Origin: Gleimia hominis
GTDB taxonomy: Bacteria > Actinomycetota > Actinomycetes > Actinomycetales > Actinomycetaceae
DNA length: 64,000 nucleotides
Assembly (NCBI RefSeq): GCF_032085515.1
Contig: NZ_JASXSX010000003.1
Location: forward strand, 46,015-110,014
Direction of reading: 5' to 3'
Position numbers and translations under genes: made by a program. The notes under the pieces are model-generated. The model saw only the letters and a list, made by a program, of their open reading frames with translations. It was not told where the DNA came from and ran no database searches. Positions 1-7,849 of the stretch are shown piece after piece. The stretch's first letter is position 1. Each line of letters opens with the position of its first letter.

Positions 1-253
1 CGGTATCCACCACCAGGTGAACGCCACGTAAAGATTCAGCTGCGTTTCGGTCGCTCACACCCTCAAACCGGACCGCTAAACGGCCTTTGTGAACGCGCAC
101 CGTCTGCACAGTCAACGGCCCCGCCGCAGCTGGTTCTGTGCGCAGCTGTGCCCCCGGGTAAATCCGCTTCTCCACCACGTCTGAACGCGTGTCTACCAGC
201 ACTTCACCTTTCAATGCGTGTGCTGGACCAACAATCCCAACAGTTACATCCAT
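1..253 (-). CDS. rimM: Ribosome maturation factor RimM (N-terminal part; truncated by window edge)
   Basis: The first 84 residues are visible, from an ATG at 253, and the frame stays open to the left edge. The opening MDVTVGIVGPAHALKGEV, followed by VDTRSD, PGAQLRTEP and LAVRFEGVSDR, matches the RimM N-terminal beta-barrel. In that family this domain binds S19 and the 16S rRNA 3' domain during 30S maturation. The neighbours rpsP and khpA lie immediately upstream on the same strand, the usual actinobacterial order rpsP-khpA-rimM(-trmD-rplS). A perfect inverted repeat separates it from khpA, so its expression could be uncoupled from the two upstream genes. The C-terminal PRC-barrel domain lies outside the window. 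Confidence 0.9.
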   Translation of the reverse strand, partial: MDVTVGIVGPAHALKGEVLVDTRSDVVEKRIYPGAQLRTEPAAAGPLTVQTVRVHKGRLAVRFEGVSDRNAAESLRGVHLVVDT

Positions 254-280
254 ACTGAAATCCTACTGAAGAATATAAAC

Positions 281-311
281 CGGAGGCGGCGTGGACTCCA
301 CGCCGCCTCCG
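281..311 (-). terminator. GC-rich hairpin between khpA and rimM (possible attenuator or terminator)
   Basis: A perfect inverted repeat with arms of 15 bases (CGGAGGCGGCGTGGA and its complement) around a single central base fills most of the 73-bp gap between khpA and rimM. On the transcribed minus strand it is followed by a short AT-rich stretch but not a clean U-tract. It may act as a weak terminator, a processing site or an mRNA stabiliser that sets the rimM level relative to S16. Confidence 0.55.
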
Positions 312-326
312 AACGCTGTGCAACTA

Positions 327-566
327 TTAGTCGCGATCCGTGTCAATCACATCGACCCGCACCGGGCCGCGTGTTGACAGTGCGGACATTACTGCGCGCA
401 TCGCCCGCGCAGTCCGGCCCGAACGGCCAATAACACGTCCCAGATCATCGGGATTCACCCGAACCTCAAGCAGACGCCCACGACGCATCGAACGCGACGT
501 TACCTCCACATCGTCTGGATGATCCACGATACCGCTAACAATATGTTCCAGAGCATCCGCGAGCAT
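327..566 (-). CDS. khpA: KH-domain RNA-binding protein KhpA (YlqC family)
   Basis: This 79-residue single-KH-domain protein carries the nucleic-acid-binding loop GRSG at residues 47-50, inside RVIGRSGRTARAMR. Length and location between rpsP and rimM match the KhpA/YlqC family. That family works with KhpB/Jag as a small RNA-binding heterodimer that affects cell elongation in other Gram-positive bacteria. The ATG at 566-564 shares one base with the rpsP stop codon (TAATG), so translation is probably coupled to S16. Nothing unusual is seen in the protein. Confidence 0.93.
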   Translation of the reverse strand: MLADALEHIVSGIVDHPDDVEVTSRSMRRGRLLEVRVNPDDLGRVIGRSGRTARAMRAVMSALSTRGPVRVDVIDTDRD

Positions 567-1042
567 TAGGCTTCCTCAGACTCCTCAGCAAATTCCTCCG
601 CTTCCTCAGCCTTAGCGGCCTCTTCTTCTGCCTTCTTAGCTTCCGCAGCTTCTGCCTCTGCCTTAGCTTTCGCCTCAGCCACAGCAGCCTTGCGTTTAAT
701 CGCGTCATCTTCGGCAGCCTGAATAGCTTTTGCCGCAGCTTCCTCATCTGCCGACGCGTACTTGACGTAAGACTTCGGGTTCTCAACCCCCTTGAACGCC
801 GCCCAGTCACCAGTCAACCACAGGAGCTTACGCACCTGGTTTGACGGCTGCGCGCCAACTCCCAGCCAGTACTGCGCCCGATCACCTTTAATGTTGATTG
901 TGGACGGTTGGCGGGTAGGATCGTACGTGCCGATCTCTTCAATTACACGGCCGTCACGCTTCTTGCGTGAATCGACAACAATTACCCGGTAGAACGGAGC
1001 ATGGACCTTCCCCATGCGCTTCAAACGAATACGAACTGCCAC
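566..1042 (-). CDS. rpsP: 30S ribosomal protein S16
   Basis: S16 binds 16S rRNA early in 30S assembly. Residues 1 to about 80 are the conserved core (AVRIRLKRMGKVHAPFYR, then VVDSRKKRDGRVIEEIG). After residue ~95 follows a long Ala/Glu/Lys-rich tail ending in EEFAEESEEA, an extension common in actinobacterial S16 that is expected to be helical. An upstream in-frame GTG at 1054 touches its own purine-rich stretch. The GTG at 1042 lies about 11 bases after AAGGAG and gives the canonical MAVRIRL start, so I use 1042 (158 aa). It is the first gene of the rpsP-khpA-rimM unit. Confidence 0.95.
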   Translation of the reverse strand: MAVRIRLKRMGKVHAPFYRVIVVDSRKKRDGRVIEEIGTYDPTRQPSTINIKGDRAQYWLGVGAQPSNQVRKLLWLTGDWAAFKGVENPKSYVKYASADEEAAAKAIQAAEDDAIKRKAAVAEAKAKAEAEAAEAKKAEEEAAKAEEAEEFAEESEEA

Positions 1043-1173
1043 TGGTGTGGTCACTCCTTCGGAATCGAATATTGGATTTACCTAGCTGACGGGGATCACA
1101 TCGAGCGAGGTGAATCCCAGGACGCGGGGCCCGTCGTCAGAGAGGGGTCCGACGGCTCCGAGTACAACACTTC

Positions 1174-1203
1174 ATTGTGCCAGATTCACCCGCGGTTTCC
1201 CAA
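1174..1203 (-). promoter_or_regulatory. Putative rpsP promoter
   Basis: On the minus strand TTGGGA (1203-1198) and CACAAT (1179-1174) are separated by 18 bp. The G-C-A-C-A-A-T type -10 box is common in front of actinobacterial ribosomal genes. It would give a 5' UTR of about 125 nt that includes a GC-rich potential stem (about 1110-1150), a possible site of ribosomal-protein feedback. This is inference from sequence only. Confidence 0.45.
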
Positions 1204-1252
1204 GTCTTCACACCGATTTCCACCGTCCCCTGGCGTGCGATTCGTCACGTGG

Positions 1253-1258
1253 GATAAT
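1253..1258 (+). promoter_or_regulatory. -10 element, leaderless start of the inositol phosphatase gene
   Basis: GATAAT lies 6 bases before the ATG at 1265, with no Shine-Dalgarno sequence between. A start site about 7 nt after the hexamer would coincide with the A of the ATG, giving a leaderless mRNA. No convincing -35 box is seen. Confidence 0.5.
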
Positions 1259-1264
1259 GAACCT

Positions 1265-2248
1265 ATGACTTGTGAAACAATTCCTCTGCAGACCCAACCG
1301 CAACTAGACCCCGTCACCGTTGAGCAACAACGTTCCCTCAGCGATAATCAAAACGAAATCGCCCACCAACTTGCTCTAATCGCCCGCGCAACCGCCCGGG
1401 CGTGCGGACCGTACCTGCGGTGGGCGCGCCTGCAGGATTTGCGGGTCGATAATAAATCTAGCGAACACGACCCCGTGACGGTACACGACAAGACCGTTGA
1501 AACTGCAATCACACAGATTCTTGGCTACTTCCTTCCCGGCTCAAGAGTGCTGGGCGAAGAGCATGGGGAACAACTTCTACCGGGCGGCAAACCCCAGTTA
1601 CCCGAGCGCATCCAACTGCCCGAACTGGAACCGCACCCGGATGTGCGTTCGCTGGGATCGCGCGTGCGGTGGATTGTGGATCCAATCGATGGGACCGCGA
1701 ACTTTGCGGCGGGTATGACGTATTTCAACACGTCGATCGCAGCGGAACTCGACGGGCAGGTGGTGGCCGGGGCTATCCACGTGCCCTGCGAGCAAGAAAC
1801 GTTCTGGGCCAATGCCGAACGCGGTTACTTGGAAAACGAACGCGGTTTCTTTGCCCTGGAATCTTCCGGCCCAACCCGTGAAATTGAGGCGTTGCTACTG
1901 ACCTACCATCCGATCCTCACGCAGGTGAAAACGCATCCAGAAGTGACGTTTGAGGTTCTTGGCGAGCTCATTGAAACGTGCCGGGCACTGCGCCGCCCCG
2001 GTGCGGCCGCTTTGGATTTAGCGAATATTGCGGCCGGCCGCGCGGGCGCGTTCTTCGCCACCTCAGTTAAACCCTGGGACGTTGCCGCCGGATTACACCT
2101 GGTTCAGGTCAGTGGGGGCACCAGTTACACCCACCCGATGGGAACGACGACTCCCGCTGGGCTCGGCCCCGGTGTGGTTGCCGCATGTGCAGGTCTTGAA
2201 GTTCCGAAACTAAAAAAACTTCTCGACCAGTTGGCGGCGCAGTACTAG
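1265..2248 (+). CDS. Inositol monophosphatase family protein
   Basis: A Mg-dependent phosphomonoesterase of the IMPase/CysQ/FBPase superfamily. Signature motifs are intact: GEEHGE at residues 97-102, DPIDGTANF from residue 139 and WDVAAG from residue 271, which together supply the metal ligands. At 327 residues it is longer than the usual 260-290. The extra length is an N-terminal stretch of about 30 residues and a Pro/Leu/Glu-rich insertion between the first two motifs. The substrate (inositol phosphate, histidinol phosphate or PAP) cannot be told from sequence. The open frame extends upstream to 1001, but that part is antisense to rpsP. The ATG at 1265 directly follows a -10 box. It converges on the MoeZ-like gene. 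Confidence 0.88.
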   Translation: MTCETIPLQTQPQLDPVTVEQQRSLSDNQNEIAHQLALIARATARACGPYLRWARLQDLRVDNKSSEHDPVTVHDKTVETAITQILGYFLPGSRVLGEEHGEQLLPGGKPQLPERIQLPELEPHPDVRSLGSRVRWIVDPIDGTANFAAGMTYFNTSIAAELDGQVVAGAIHVPCEQETFWANAERGYLENERGFFALESSGPTREIEALLLTYHPILTQVKTHPEVTFEVLGELIETCRALRRPGAAALDLANIAAGRAGAFFATSVKPWDVAAGLHLVQVSGGTSYTHPMGTTTPAGLGPGVVAACAGLEVPKLKKLLDQLAAQY

Positions 2249-2294
2249 TTCGCGCCCCCATTTATTCCCGATCTAGATTAGTGCTCGAGCCAGA

Positions 2295-3413
2295 CTACTT
2301 CTCGGTCTGCTCCCACTGCTGCATACCACCCGTGACGTTCACGAAGTGCGCGTTTGGGTGGGTGCCTTTTACCAGCTCGATAGCCCGCGCGGACCGGCCA
2401 CCCGAGCGGCAGTAAACGTAAGTGGGCCGGCCGGGTTTTAAATCCGGTATGTGCGGCTGCTCCATCAGCTGGCTCAGTGGCACCAGCTGCGCGCCCGGAA
2501 TGTGCCCCATCTTCCATTCCCATTCTTCACGCACATCCACGAGGTTCATTGGCTCACCCGCGCGGATAAGCTCGCGCAGCTGAACTGCGGACACCTCACC
2601 GTCTCGCGGCGCAAAGCCACAGGCATTTCCCACCTCATCTACCACATCTGCTCCCACGCTAGTTACCGGTACTCGGCTGGGATCTGGCCGAACCGGGATT
2701 TTTTCGAACTTCACACTCAACGCGTCATACGTCAATAACTGCCCAATCAGCGGCTGGCCAATGTGGGCGAGCACTTTAATCGCTTCCGTTGCCATGAGGG
2801 AACCGATCACGCCCGGCAGCACCCCCAGCACTCCCGCTTCCGCGCAAGACGGCACCTCACCGGGCGCTGGTGGGCTCGGGTAAAGATCGCGATACAACGG
2901 GCCCTTCCCGGGCCAAAACACACTGAGTTGCCCAAAGAACCGCAAGATCGCCCCCCATACAACGGGGATACCCAAGATCTCCGCAGCGTCCGCAACCACG
3001 TACCGGGTGGTGAAGTTATCCGTCCCATCCAAAATCACGTCCGCCCCACCCAGTACCTCAAGCGCATTAGTGCTGGTGAGACGCTCGTTCACGAGGGTTA
3101 ACGCGATTTCTGGGTTTAGCCCGCGCAGCACCTGGGCCGCGGACTGCGTTTTCGCCATCCCCAAGTTAGCTTCCGAGTGGATCACTTGGCGCTGCAAGTT
3201 GGTGCGGTCCACCACGTCGTCATCCACCAGGGTTATCTGCCCAACCCCAGCGGCCGCTAAATACGGCAGCGCGGCCGACCCCAGGCCTCCGGCACCCACC
3301 ACGGTTACGCGCGCGTTCAACAACTTCTCTTGCGCCGCCGGCCCGAACCCGCGCAACCCCAGGTGTCGTTGCAACCGGTCAACCTGGGCCGCGTTCAACT
3401 GCGAAATCTTCAA
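2295..3413 (-). CDS. moeZ: MoeB/ThiF-type adenylyltransferase with C-terminal rhodanese domain (MoeZ-like)
   Basis: An E1-like enzyme expected to adenylate and thiolate the C-terminal Gly-Gly of small sulfur-carrier proteins (MoaD, ThiS or CysO type). The nucleotide-binding GAGGLGSAALPYL lies near residue 41, DGTDNFTTRY near 130, and SCAEAGVLGVLPGVIGS near 190. The zinc CxxC pairs of classical MoeB are absent, as is usual in actinobacterial MoeZ. A rhodanese domain follows from about residue 275, with the persulfide loop CRSGGRS near 335. The start is TTG at 3413, preceded by AGGTGAG, 8 bases after the stop of the amidohydrolase gene, so the two are co-transcribed. No molybdopterin or thiamine genes are visible nearby, so the partner carrier is unknown. 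Confidence 0.9.
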   Translation of the reverse strand: MKISQLNAAQVDRLQRHLGLRGFGPAAQEKLLNARVTVVGAGGLGSAALPYLAAAGVGQITLVDDDVVDRTNLQRQVIHSEANLGMAKTQSAAQVLRGLNPEIALTLVNERLTSTNALEVLGGADVILDGTDNFTTRYVVADAAEILGIPVVWGAILRFFGQLSVFWPGKGPLYRDLYPSPPAPGEVPSCAEAGVLGVLPGVIGSLMATEAIKVLAHIGQPLIGQLLTYDALSVKFEKIPVRPDPSRVPVTSVGADVVDEVGNACGFAPRDGEVSAVQLRELIRAGEPMNLVDVREEWEWKMGHIPGAQLVPLSQLMEQPHIPDLKPGRPTYVYCRSGGRSARAIELVKGTHPNAHFVNVTGGMQQWEQTEK

Positions 3414-3423
3414 CTCTACTCAC

Positions 3424-4512
3424 CTACCCCTCGTAAACCACGCGGTGGGGACTCGCCAGCACCGACAAGTCCTCGCGCGGATCGCGATCATAAACCACGG
3501 CGTGCGCGGCCTCACCGTCAGAAAGGGAAGGGAACCCCAAGAAATCCCGTGCCTGCCAAGTAACCCGATCAAGAATCTGCGCGTTCGTAAGCCCCATGCG
3601 GGTGAACGCCATGATTTCCTTGGCGATCGAACCGTGGGGTTGGAACGAACCAGAATCCGTGCCCGGCAACAACGTGAGCCCCGACTCGGCGAAATCGCGC
3701 AATGTCTGCGAGTAATCCGAATACAGGCCGAGCATGTCATCGCGGTAGACCGGGTACTTAGTGCCCGCGCTGCTTGCGAACGAGGGAAACAAGTCCACTT
3801 GAATAATCGTGGGGGTGACCGCGATCCCAAGCTGGGCGGCCTCCCGCATCTGGCTCAAAGTCATTCCCGTGCCGTGCTCAATGCAATCCACCCGCGCTTC
3901 CAGCAAACTCTCAATCGTCGCGCGGGCAAACGTGTGCACCGTAACCCGGGCCCCCGCCTCGTGGGCAGCCTGGACACCATCTTTCAAAGCCTCGGTGGAA
4001 AACAAGGGTTGCAGGGTTGAATCCGCCCCATCGGCGCGATCGATCCAATCGCCCACCAGTTTTATCCACCCGTCACTGCGGCGCGCCTGATACGCCATCT
4101 GCTGCGGCAAGTCTGCGTCGCGCTCTACCTCTACCGCCAACCCGCGGATATACCGCTTGTACTTCGCAATGTGCTGGCCGCAGTGCAGTAAACGCACGCC
4201 GTCTGGCTGCTCATTTACCGCGCGGTTATCGAACGGCAACCCGCAATCGCGCACTAGCAGCACCCCGCTGTTGTGGGCCACGCGCGCCTGCTGGGCAAGC
4301 AAATCCGCATCCTGGCGCGGCCCCGACTTGTCAATCCCAATGTGGCAGTGCGCATCCACCAGGCCGGGAAGCATCCACCCTTCCAGGTCCGCACTCGTTT
4401 GCGTGCGGGGAACGCGGCGCACAGTTCCCCCTTCTATCCTGAGGTCAATATCTTCGACCCAACGGGCGGGTTCCCCTTTTTCTCGCCACAGGGCGGCGCC
4501 GCGAAACAGCAA
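3424..4512 (-). CDS. Amidohydrolase family protein
   Basis: A metal-dependent hydrolase of the amidohydrolase superfamily. It has the N-terminal metal motif LPGLVDAHCHIG (HxH near residues 55-57), a Lys-containing WIKLVGDW segment, VTVHTFA and CIEHGTGM (further metal His residues), and LLPGTDSG (terminal metal Asp). The 362-residue length and the small N-terminal beta-sandwich (VEDIDLRIEGGTVRRV) fit imidazolonepropionase/prolidase-like members, but the substrate cannot be assigned. The TTG at 4512 is used because GGGAGGG lies 8 bases upstream, overlapping the end of ffh. It sits between ffh and the MoeZ-like gene in a tight minus-strand operon. Confidence 0.85.
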   Translation of the reverse strand: MLFRGAALWREKGEPARWVEDIDLRIEGGTVRRVPRTQTSADLEGWMLPGLVDAHCHIGIDKSGPRQDADLLAQQARVAHNSGVLLVRDCGLPFDNRAVNEQPDGVRLLHCGQHIAKYKRYIRGLAVEVERDADLPQQMAYQARRSDGWIKLVGDWIDRADGADSTLQPLFSTEALKDGVQAAHEAGARVTVHTFARATIESLLEARVDCIEHGTGMTLSQMREAAQLGIAVTPTIIQVDLFPSFASSAGTKYPVYRDDMLGLYSDYSQTLRDFAESGLTLLPGTDSGSFQPHGSIAKEIMAFTRMGLTNAQILDRVTWQARDFLGFPSLSDGEAAHAVVYDRDPREDLSVLASPHRVVYEG

Positions 4513-4514
4513 AG

Positions 4515-6089
4515 TTAGAACCCTCCCAGCATGCGTTTCAAATCGTCAGGCAGATCATCCATCGTCTGTTTCGGTTCCGGTTCACTAATGCCGAACGAGC
4601 TGCCCTTCTTATGTTCTGGAATCATCTTCGACAGCTCCTGCTTACGCCGCTTCGCGGGGTTACCCGACACGCCTGAACGCGACTTCCGCCGCTTCTTCTT
4701 CGGCTGGCGGCCCTTCGACTTCTTGCCCGACCCAGGTAGTTTGCCCATGCCAGGCATACCCCCCATCCCGGGCATCCCCGGCATACCGCCGCCGCTGCCC
4801 ATGGAACGCATCATTTCGCGCGCGCCCTCAAAGCGTTTCACTAGGGAGTTAACTTCCGTAACCGTCGTGCCCGACCCTGCTGCGATCCGCGAGCGGCGCG
4901 AACCGTTCAGAATCTTCACATTCGCGCGTTCAGCCGGCGTCATAGACCGCACAATCGCTTCAATGCGGTTAACCTCGCGTTCATCGAAGTTCTCTAACTG
5001 TTCGCGGAACTGGCCGGCGCCCGGCATCATGCCCAGCAGCTTCTTCATGGACCCGAGCTTGCGGATCTGCTGCAACTGGTTCAAGAAGTCATCGAGCGTC
5101 AGCCCGCCAGACATGGCTTTGCGCGCCATGTCCTCCGCATCCTGCGAATCGATTTTCCGTTCAGCTTGCTCAATTAAAGTGAGCACGTCCCCCATGTCGA
5201 GGATCCGACCCGCCATCCGGTCGGGGTGGAACCGTTCGAAATCTTCCAACCCCTCACCGGTGGATGCAAACAGGATCGGCTGGCCCGTGACCCCGCGCAC
5301 GGACAAAGCTGCACCACCACGCGCGTCACCATCCAGCTTCGACAAGACCACACCGGTAAAGCCCACGCCGTCGCGGAACTCCGTTGCGGTATTCACCGCG
5401 TCTTGACCAATCATGGCGTCGAGCACGAATAATACCTCGTGAGGTTCAATCGCCTCACGAATATTCCGCGCCTGCGTCATCAGTTCTTCATCAACCCCCA
5501 GGCGCCCGGCAGTATCTACCACCACGAGGTCGTACCCGTTTTCTACAGCGTGGTTAACTCCCGAACGCGCGACCTGCACAGGGTCCCCAACTCCGTTACC
5601 AGGTTCGGGTGCCCACACGTCCACGCCGGCGCGCTTACCCACAACTTCCAGCTGGGTGACCGCGTTGGGACGCTGCAAGTCGGCTGCTACCAGGAGGACT
5701 CGCTTGCCTTCCTCCCGCATCCAGTGGCCGAGTTTACCCGCTAACGTGGTTTTACCCGCACCCTGCAAACCCGCGAGCATGAACACTGTCGGACCCCGGT
5801 TTGCGAAGTGCAGTTCCCGAGTCTGCCCACCCAGAACACGCACCAGTTCGTCGTGAACTATGCGCACCACCTGCTGGCCAGGGTTAAGCCCCTGGGTGAC
5901 AACGGCGCCCGCCGCTTTCTCGCGAACGTTAGCGATGAACTCGCGCACAACCGGCAGGGCCACGTCTGCATCCAGCAGGGCCCGGCGGATATCAGCCGAC
6001 ACTTCCTGAATGTCAGATTCACTAATGATGCCCTTGCCCCGCAGTTTGCGGAATGAGTTGGAAAGGCGGTCAGACAGATTATTAAACAC
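4515..6089 (-). CDS. ffh: Signal recognition particle protein Ffh (SRP54)
   Basis: The GTPase subunit of SRP, which binds signal sequences of nascent membrane and secreted proteins together with 4.5S RNA. The N domain (residues 1-90) is followed by the G domain with P-loop GLQGAGKTTLAGKLG near 106, DTAGRLGVDEEL near 190 and TKLDGDARGG-type G4 (SKLDGDARGG). The M domain contains GSRRSRIAAGSG and a Met/Gly-rich tail (about residues 430-460) before a basic stretch. The GTG start at 6089 follows AAGGGTACGCAAC. At 524 residues it is slightly longer than the E. coli protein because of this tail. It lies directly downstream of its receptor gene ftsY, the common actinobacterial arrangement. Confidence 0.97.
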   Translation of the reverse strand: MFNNLSDRLSNSFRKLRGKGIISESDIQEVSADIRRALLDADVALPVVREFIANVREKAAGAVVTQGLNPGQQVVRIVHDELVRVLGGQTRELHFANRGPTVFMLAGLQGAGKTTLAGKLGHWMREEGKRVLLVAADLQRPNAVTQLEVVGKRAGVDVWAPEPGNGVGDPVQVARSGVNHAVENGYDLVVVDTAGRLGVDEELMTQARNIREAIEPHEVLFVLDAMIGQDAVNTATEFRDGVGFTGVVLSKLDGDARGGAALSVRGVTGQPILFASTGEGLEDFERFHPDRMAGRILDMGDVLTLIEQAERKIDSQDAEDMARKAMSGGLTLDDFLNQLQQIRKLGSMKKLLGMMPGAGQFREQLENFDEREVNRIEAIVRSMTPAERANVKILNGSRRSRIAAGSGTTVTEVNSLVKRFEGAREMMRSMGSGGGMPGMPGMGGMPGMGKLPGSGKKSKGRQPKKKRRKSRSGVSGNPAKRRKQELSKMIPEHKKGSSFGISEPEPKQTMDDLPDDLKRMLGGF

Positions 6090-6148
6090 GTTGCGTACCC
6101 TTATTTACCTTCGGAGCTTACTTCGTCTACTTTAACCGATACTTCACG

Positions 6149-7339
6149 CTACCCGATGATGGCGTCGACAAAGTCTTCGGCATTAAAGGGCGCGAGGTCG
6201 TCCGCGCCCTCCCCCAGGCCCACGAGTTTAACCGGCACCCCGAGGGCACGTTGGACCGCGACCACGATACCGCCTTTAGCGGACCCGTCTAGTTTTGTCA
6301 GCACCACGCCCGTGACGTCCACTACCTGCGAGAATACTTCCGCCTGGCGCAGCCCATTTTGCCCAGTCGTAGCATCAAGCACCAGCAGGACCTCGGAAAC
6401 GGGTGCTTGCTTTTCCATTACCCGCTTCACTTTCCCAAGTTCATCCATGAGGGTGGATTTGTTCTGTAAGCGACCCGCCGTGTCTACGAGCACGACATCC
6501 ACGTCTTCACTGTGCCCCTGTTTGACCGCATCGAAGGCCACGGAAGCCGGGTCTGCGCCCTCAACTTCGGAACGCACGGTGCTGACCCCAACGCGTTCGC
6601 CCCACGTGGCGAGCTGTTCGGCGGCAGCCGCCCGGAAGGTATCCGCGGCCCCTAGCAACGCTGTTTTCCCTTCCGCCACAAGCAGTCGCGCCAGTTTACC
6701 CACCGTAGTGGTCTTCCCAGTTCCGTTTACTCCCACCATGAGGAGCACAGCTGGGTGCGCGCCCTGCTCATCGCTCGTGCGTTCCAGGTTCAGACTCCGA
6801 TCCAAAGTGGGATCCACGATTTTAAGCAGTTCCTGCCGCAGCACCTGTTTCGCCACGGCCGCGTCGGCACTACCCCGCACCTTCAATTGCTGACGCACAC
6901 TGTCGAGCACCTCTTGGGTCGCATCCAACCCCAAATCCGCCATCAGCAGGGTTTCTTCGAACTCTTCCCAGTCCGCCTCAGAAAGGTCAGCGCGAGAAAG
7001 GATTGACAGTAGTGACTGCCCCATCTTGCCTGACCCCGCCAAGCGTGAACGCAGCCGCTGCATCCGCCCCGCCACCGGTTCCGGTTCCACAACCTGCGGC
7101 TTTGCCGGTTCGTGCGCCTGCGGCGTGCTGGGCTTCGCTTCGGCCTGCGTTTCAGGTTGTTCCGCCGCGGCTTTGCCCGCTTGTTCCTCCGGCTGCCGCG
7201 GTTCCAACTGCGACTGGTCCGGTGCGGGTGGAAGGGAATCATGGCGACGTTTAACCCAGTAGAGACCGGCGCCAATTACGACGACAGCGGCAATCCCCAG
7301 GATCACATACAGAAGCACTAAACTATTCATGCTTTCCAT
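6149..7339 (-). CDS. ftsY: Signal recognition particle receptor FtsY
   Basis: The SRP receptor GTPase. It starts with one transmembrane helix (about residues 5-27, LVLLYVILGIAAVVVIGAGL), then a Pro/Gln/Glu-rich acidic linker to about residue 95. The NG domain follows, with GVNGTGKTTTVGKLA, DTAGRLQNKSTLMDEL and TKLDGSAKGG. The N-terminal membrane anchor is typical of actinobacterial FtsY, in contrast to the amphipathic A domain of E. coli. Start choice lies between ATG 7339 and the ATG three codons further in (7330). Neither has a strong Shine-Dalgarno. It forms an smc-ftsY-ffh cluster. Confidence 0.96.
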   Translation of the reverse strand: MESMNSLVLLYVILGIAAVVVIGAGLYWVKRRHDSLPPAPDQSQLEPRQPEEQAGKAAAEQPETQAEAKPSTPQAHEPAKPQVVEPEPVAGRMQRLRSRLAGSGKMGQSLLSILSRADLSEADWEEFEETLLMADLGLDATQEVLDSVRQQLKVRGSADAAVAKQVLRQELLKIVDPTLDRSLNLERTSDEQGAHPAVLLMVGVNGTGKTTTVGKLARLLVAEGKTALLGAADTFRAAAAEQLATWGERVGVSTVRSEVEGADPASVAFDAVKQGHSEDVDVVLVDTAGRLQNKSTLMDELGKVKRVMEKQAPVSEVLLVLDATTGQNGLRQAEVFSQVVDVTGVVLTKLDGSAKGGIVVAVQRALGVPVKLVGLGEGADDLAPFNAEDFVDAIIG

Positions 7340-7420
7340 CTTCGCTTATTTTCAGCGCTGGGAAAAGCCCAGGGGAAAACTTCTTGCTCTGCACGTTACC
7401 CGCATTCACCCACGGGTGGG

Positions 7421-7738
7421 TTAGTCGTCTTCTTCTTCCCCCAGTTGAGGTGCCTGCAACTCGTCCGCCGACAAATACCCAGACCCCGACGTGGAATCGC
7501 GTTCCATAACCGTAAAAATGGACTCTGTTTGCGGCTCAACCAAAATGGGTTTTTGAGGCGCCGCGCCCCTCTTCTCATCCGGTTTCTGCTGCGGCTTCAA
7601 ATACGTGCGCGCGCCCTTCAACTCGTCTTGCCACGACGCCATAGGTCGGCGCGTAGTCATCAATACCGCCAGCACAATCAGGGCGATCACGACGATAGCT
7701 AACGTCGTGATGATCACAAAAAACGCGGTAGAAAGCAC
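7421..7738 (-). CDS. Small single-pass membrane protein of unknown function
   Basis: A 105-residue protein with one N-terminal transmembrane helix (residues 5-27, FFVIITTLAIVVIALIVL), then a short basic segment and a polar tail ending in the acidic GEEEDD. I recognise no family. It lies between smc and ftsY on the same strand. The GTG at 7738 sits 6 bases after GATTAT (7750-7745) with no spaced Shine-Dalgarno, so its mRNA may be leaderless. The stretch is free of stops, and the protein has a plausible membrane topology with an inside-positive TTRR motif. I am fairly confident it is a real gene but make no functional claim. Confidence 0.7.
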   Translation of the reverse strand: MLSTAFFVIITTLAIVVIALIVLAVLMTTRRPMASWQDELKGARTYLKPQQKPDEKRGAAPQKPILVEPQTESIFTVMERDSTSGSGYLSADELQAPQLGEEEDD

Positions 7739-7849
7739 CCTCTAATAATCAGTATTTCCCCAGCAAATATCAACTAGAACCGCCTCTTGTTGCCAGTTTG
7801 TGACCATTCTCTAGACCGGGTGCGCAGCCGCAACCACGTCGCGGTCCGT

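Noticed and set aside
1001..1264. N-terminal 88-codon extension of the inositol phosphatase frame
   Set aside because: It overlaps the 5' end and promoter region of rpsP on the other strand, has no family match, and the ATG at 1265 has a well-placed -10 box.
4515..6089. 4.5S (SRP) RNA gene near ffh
   Set aside because: No GGAAG/GGCAA-type apical loop with a long hairpin was recognisable in the gaps around ffh and ftsY.
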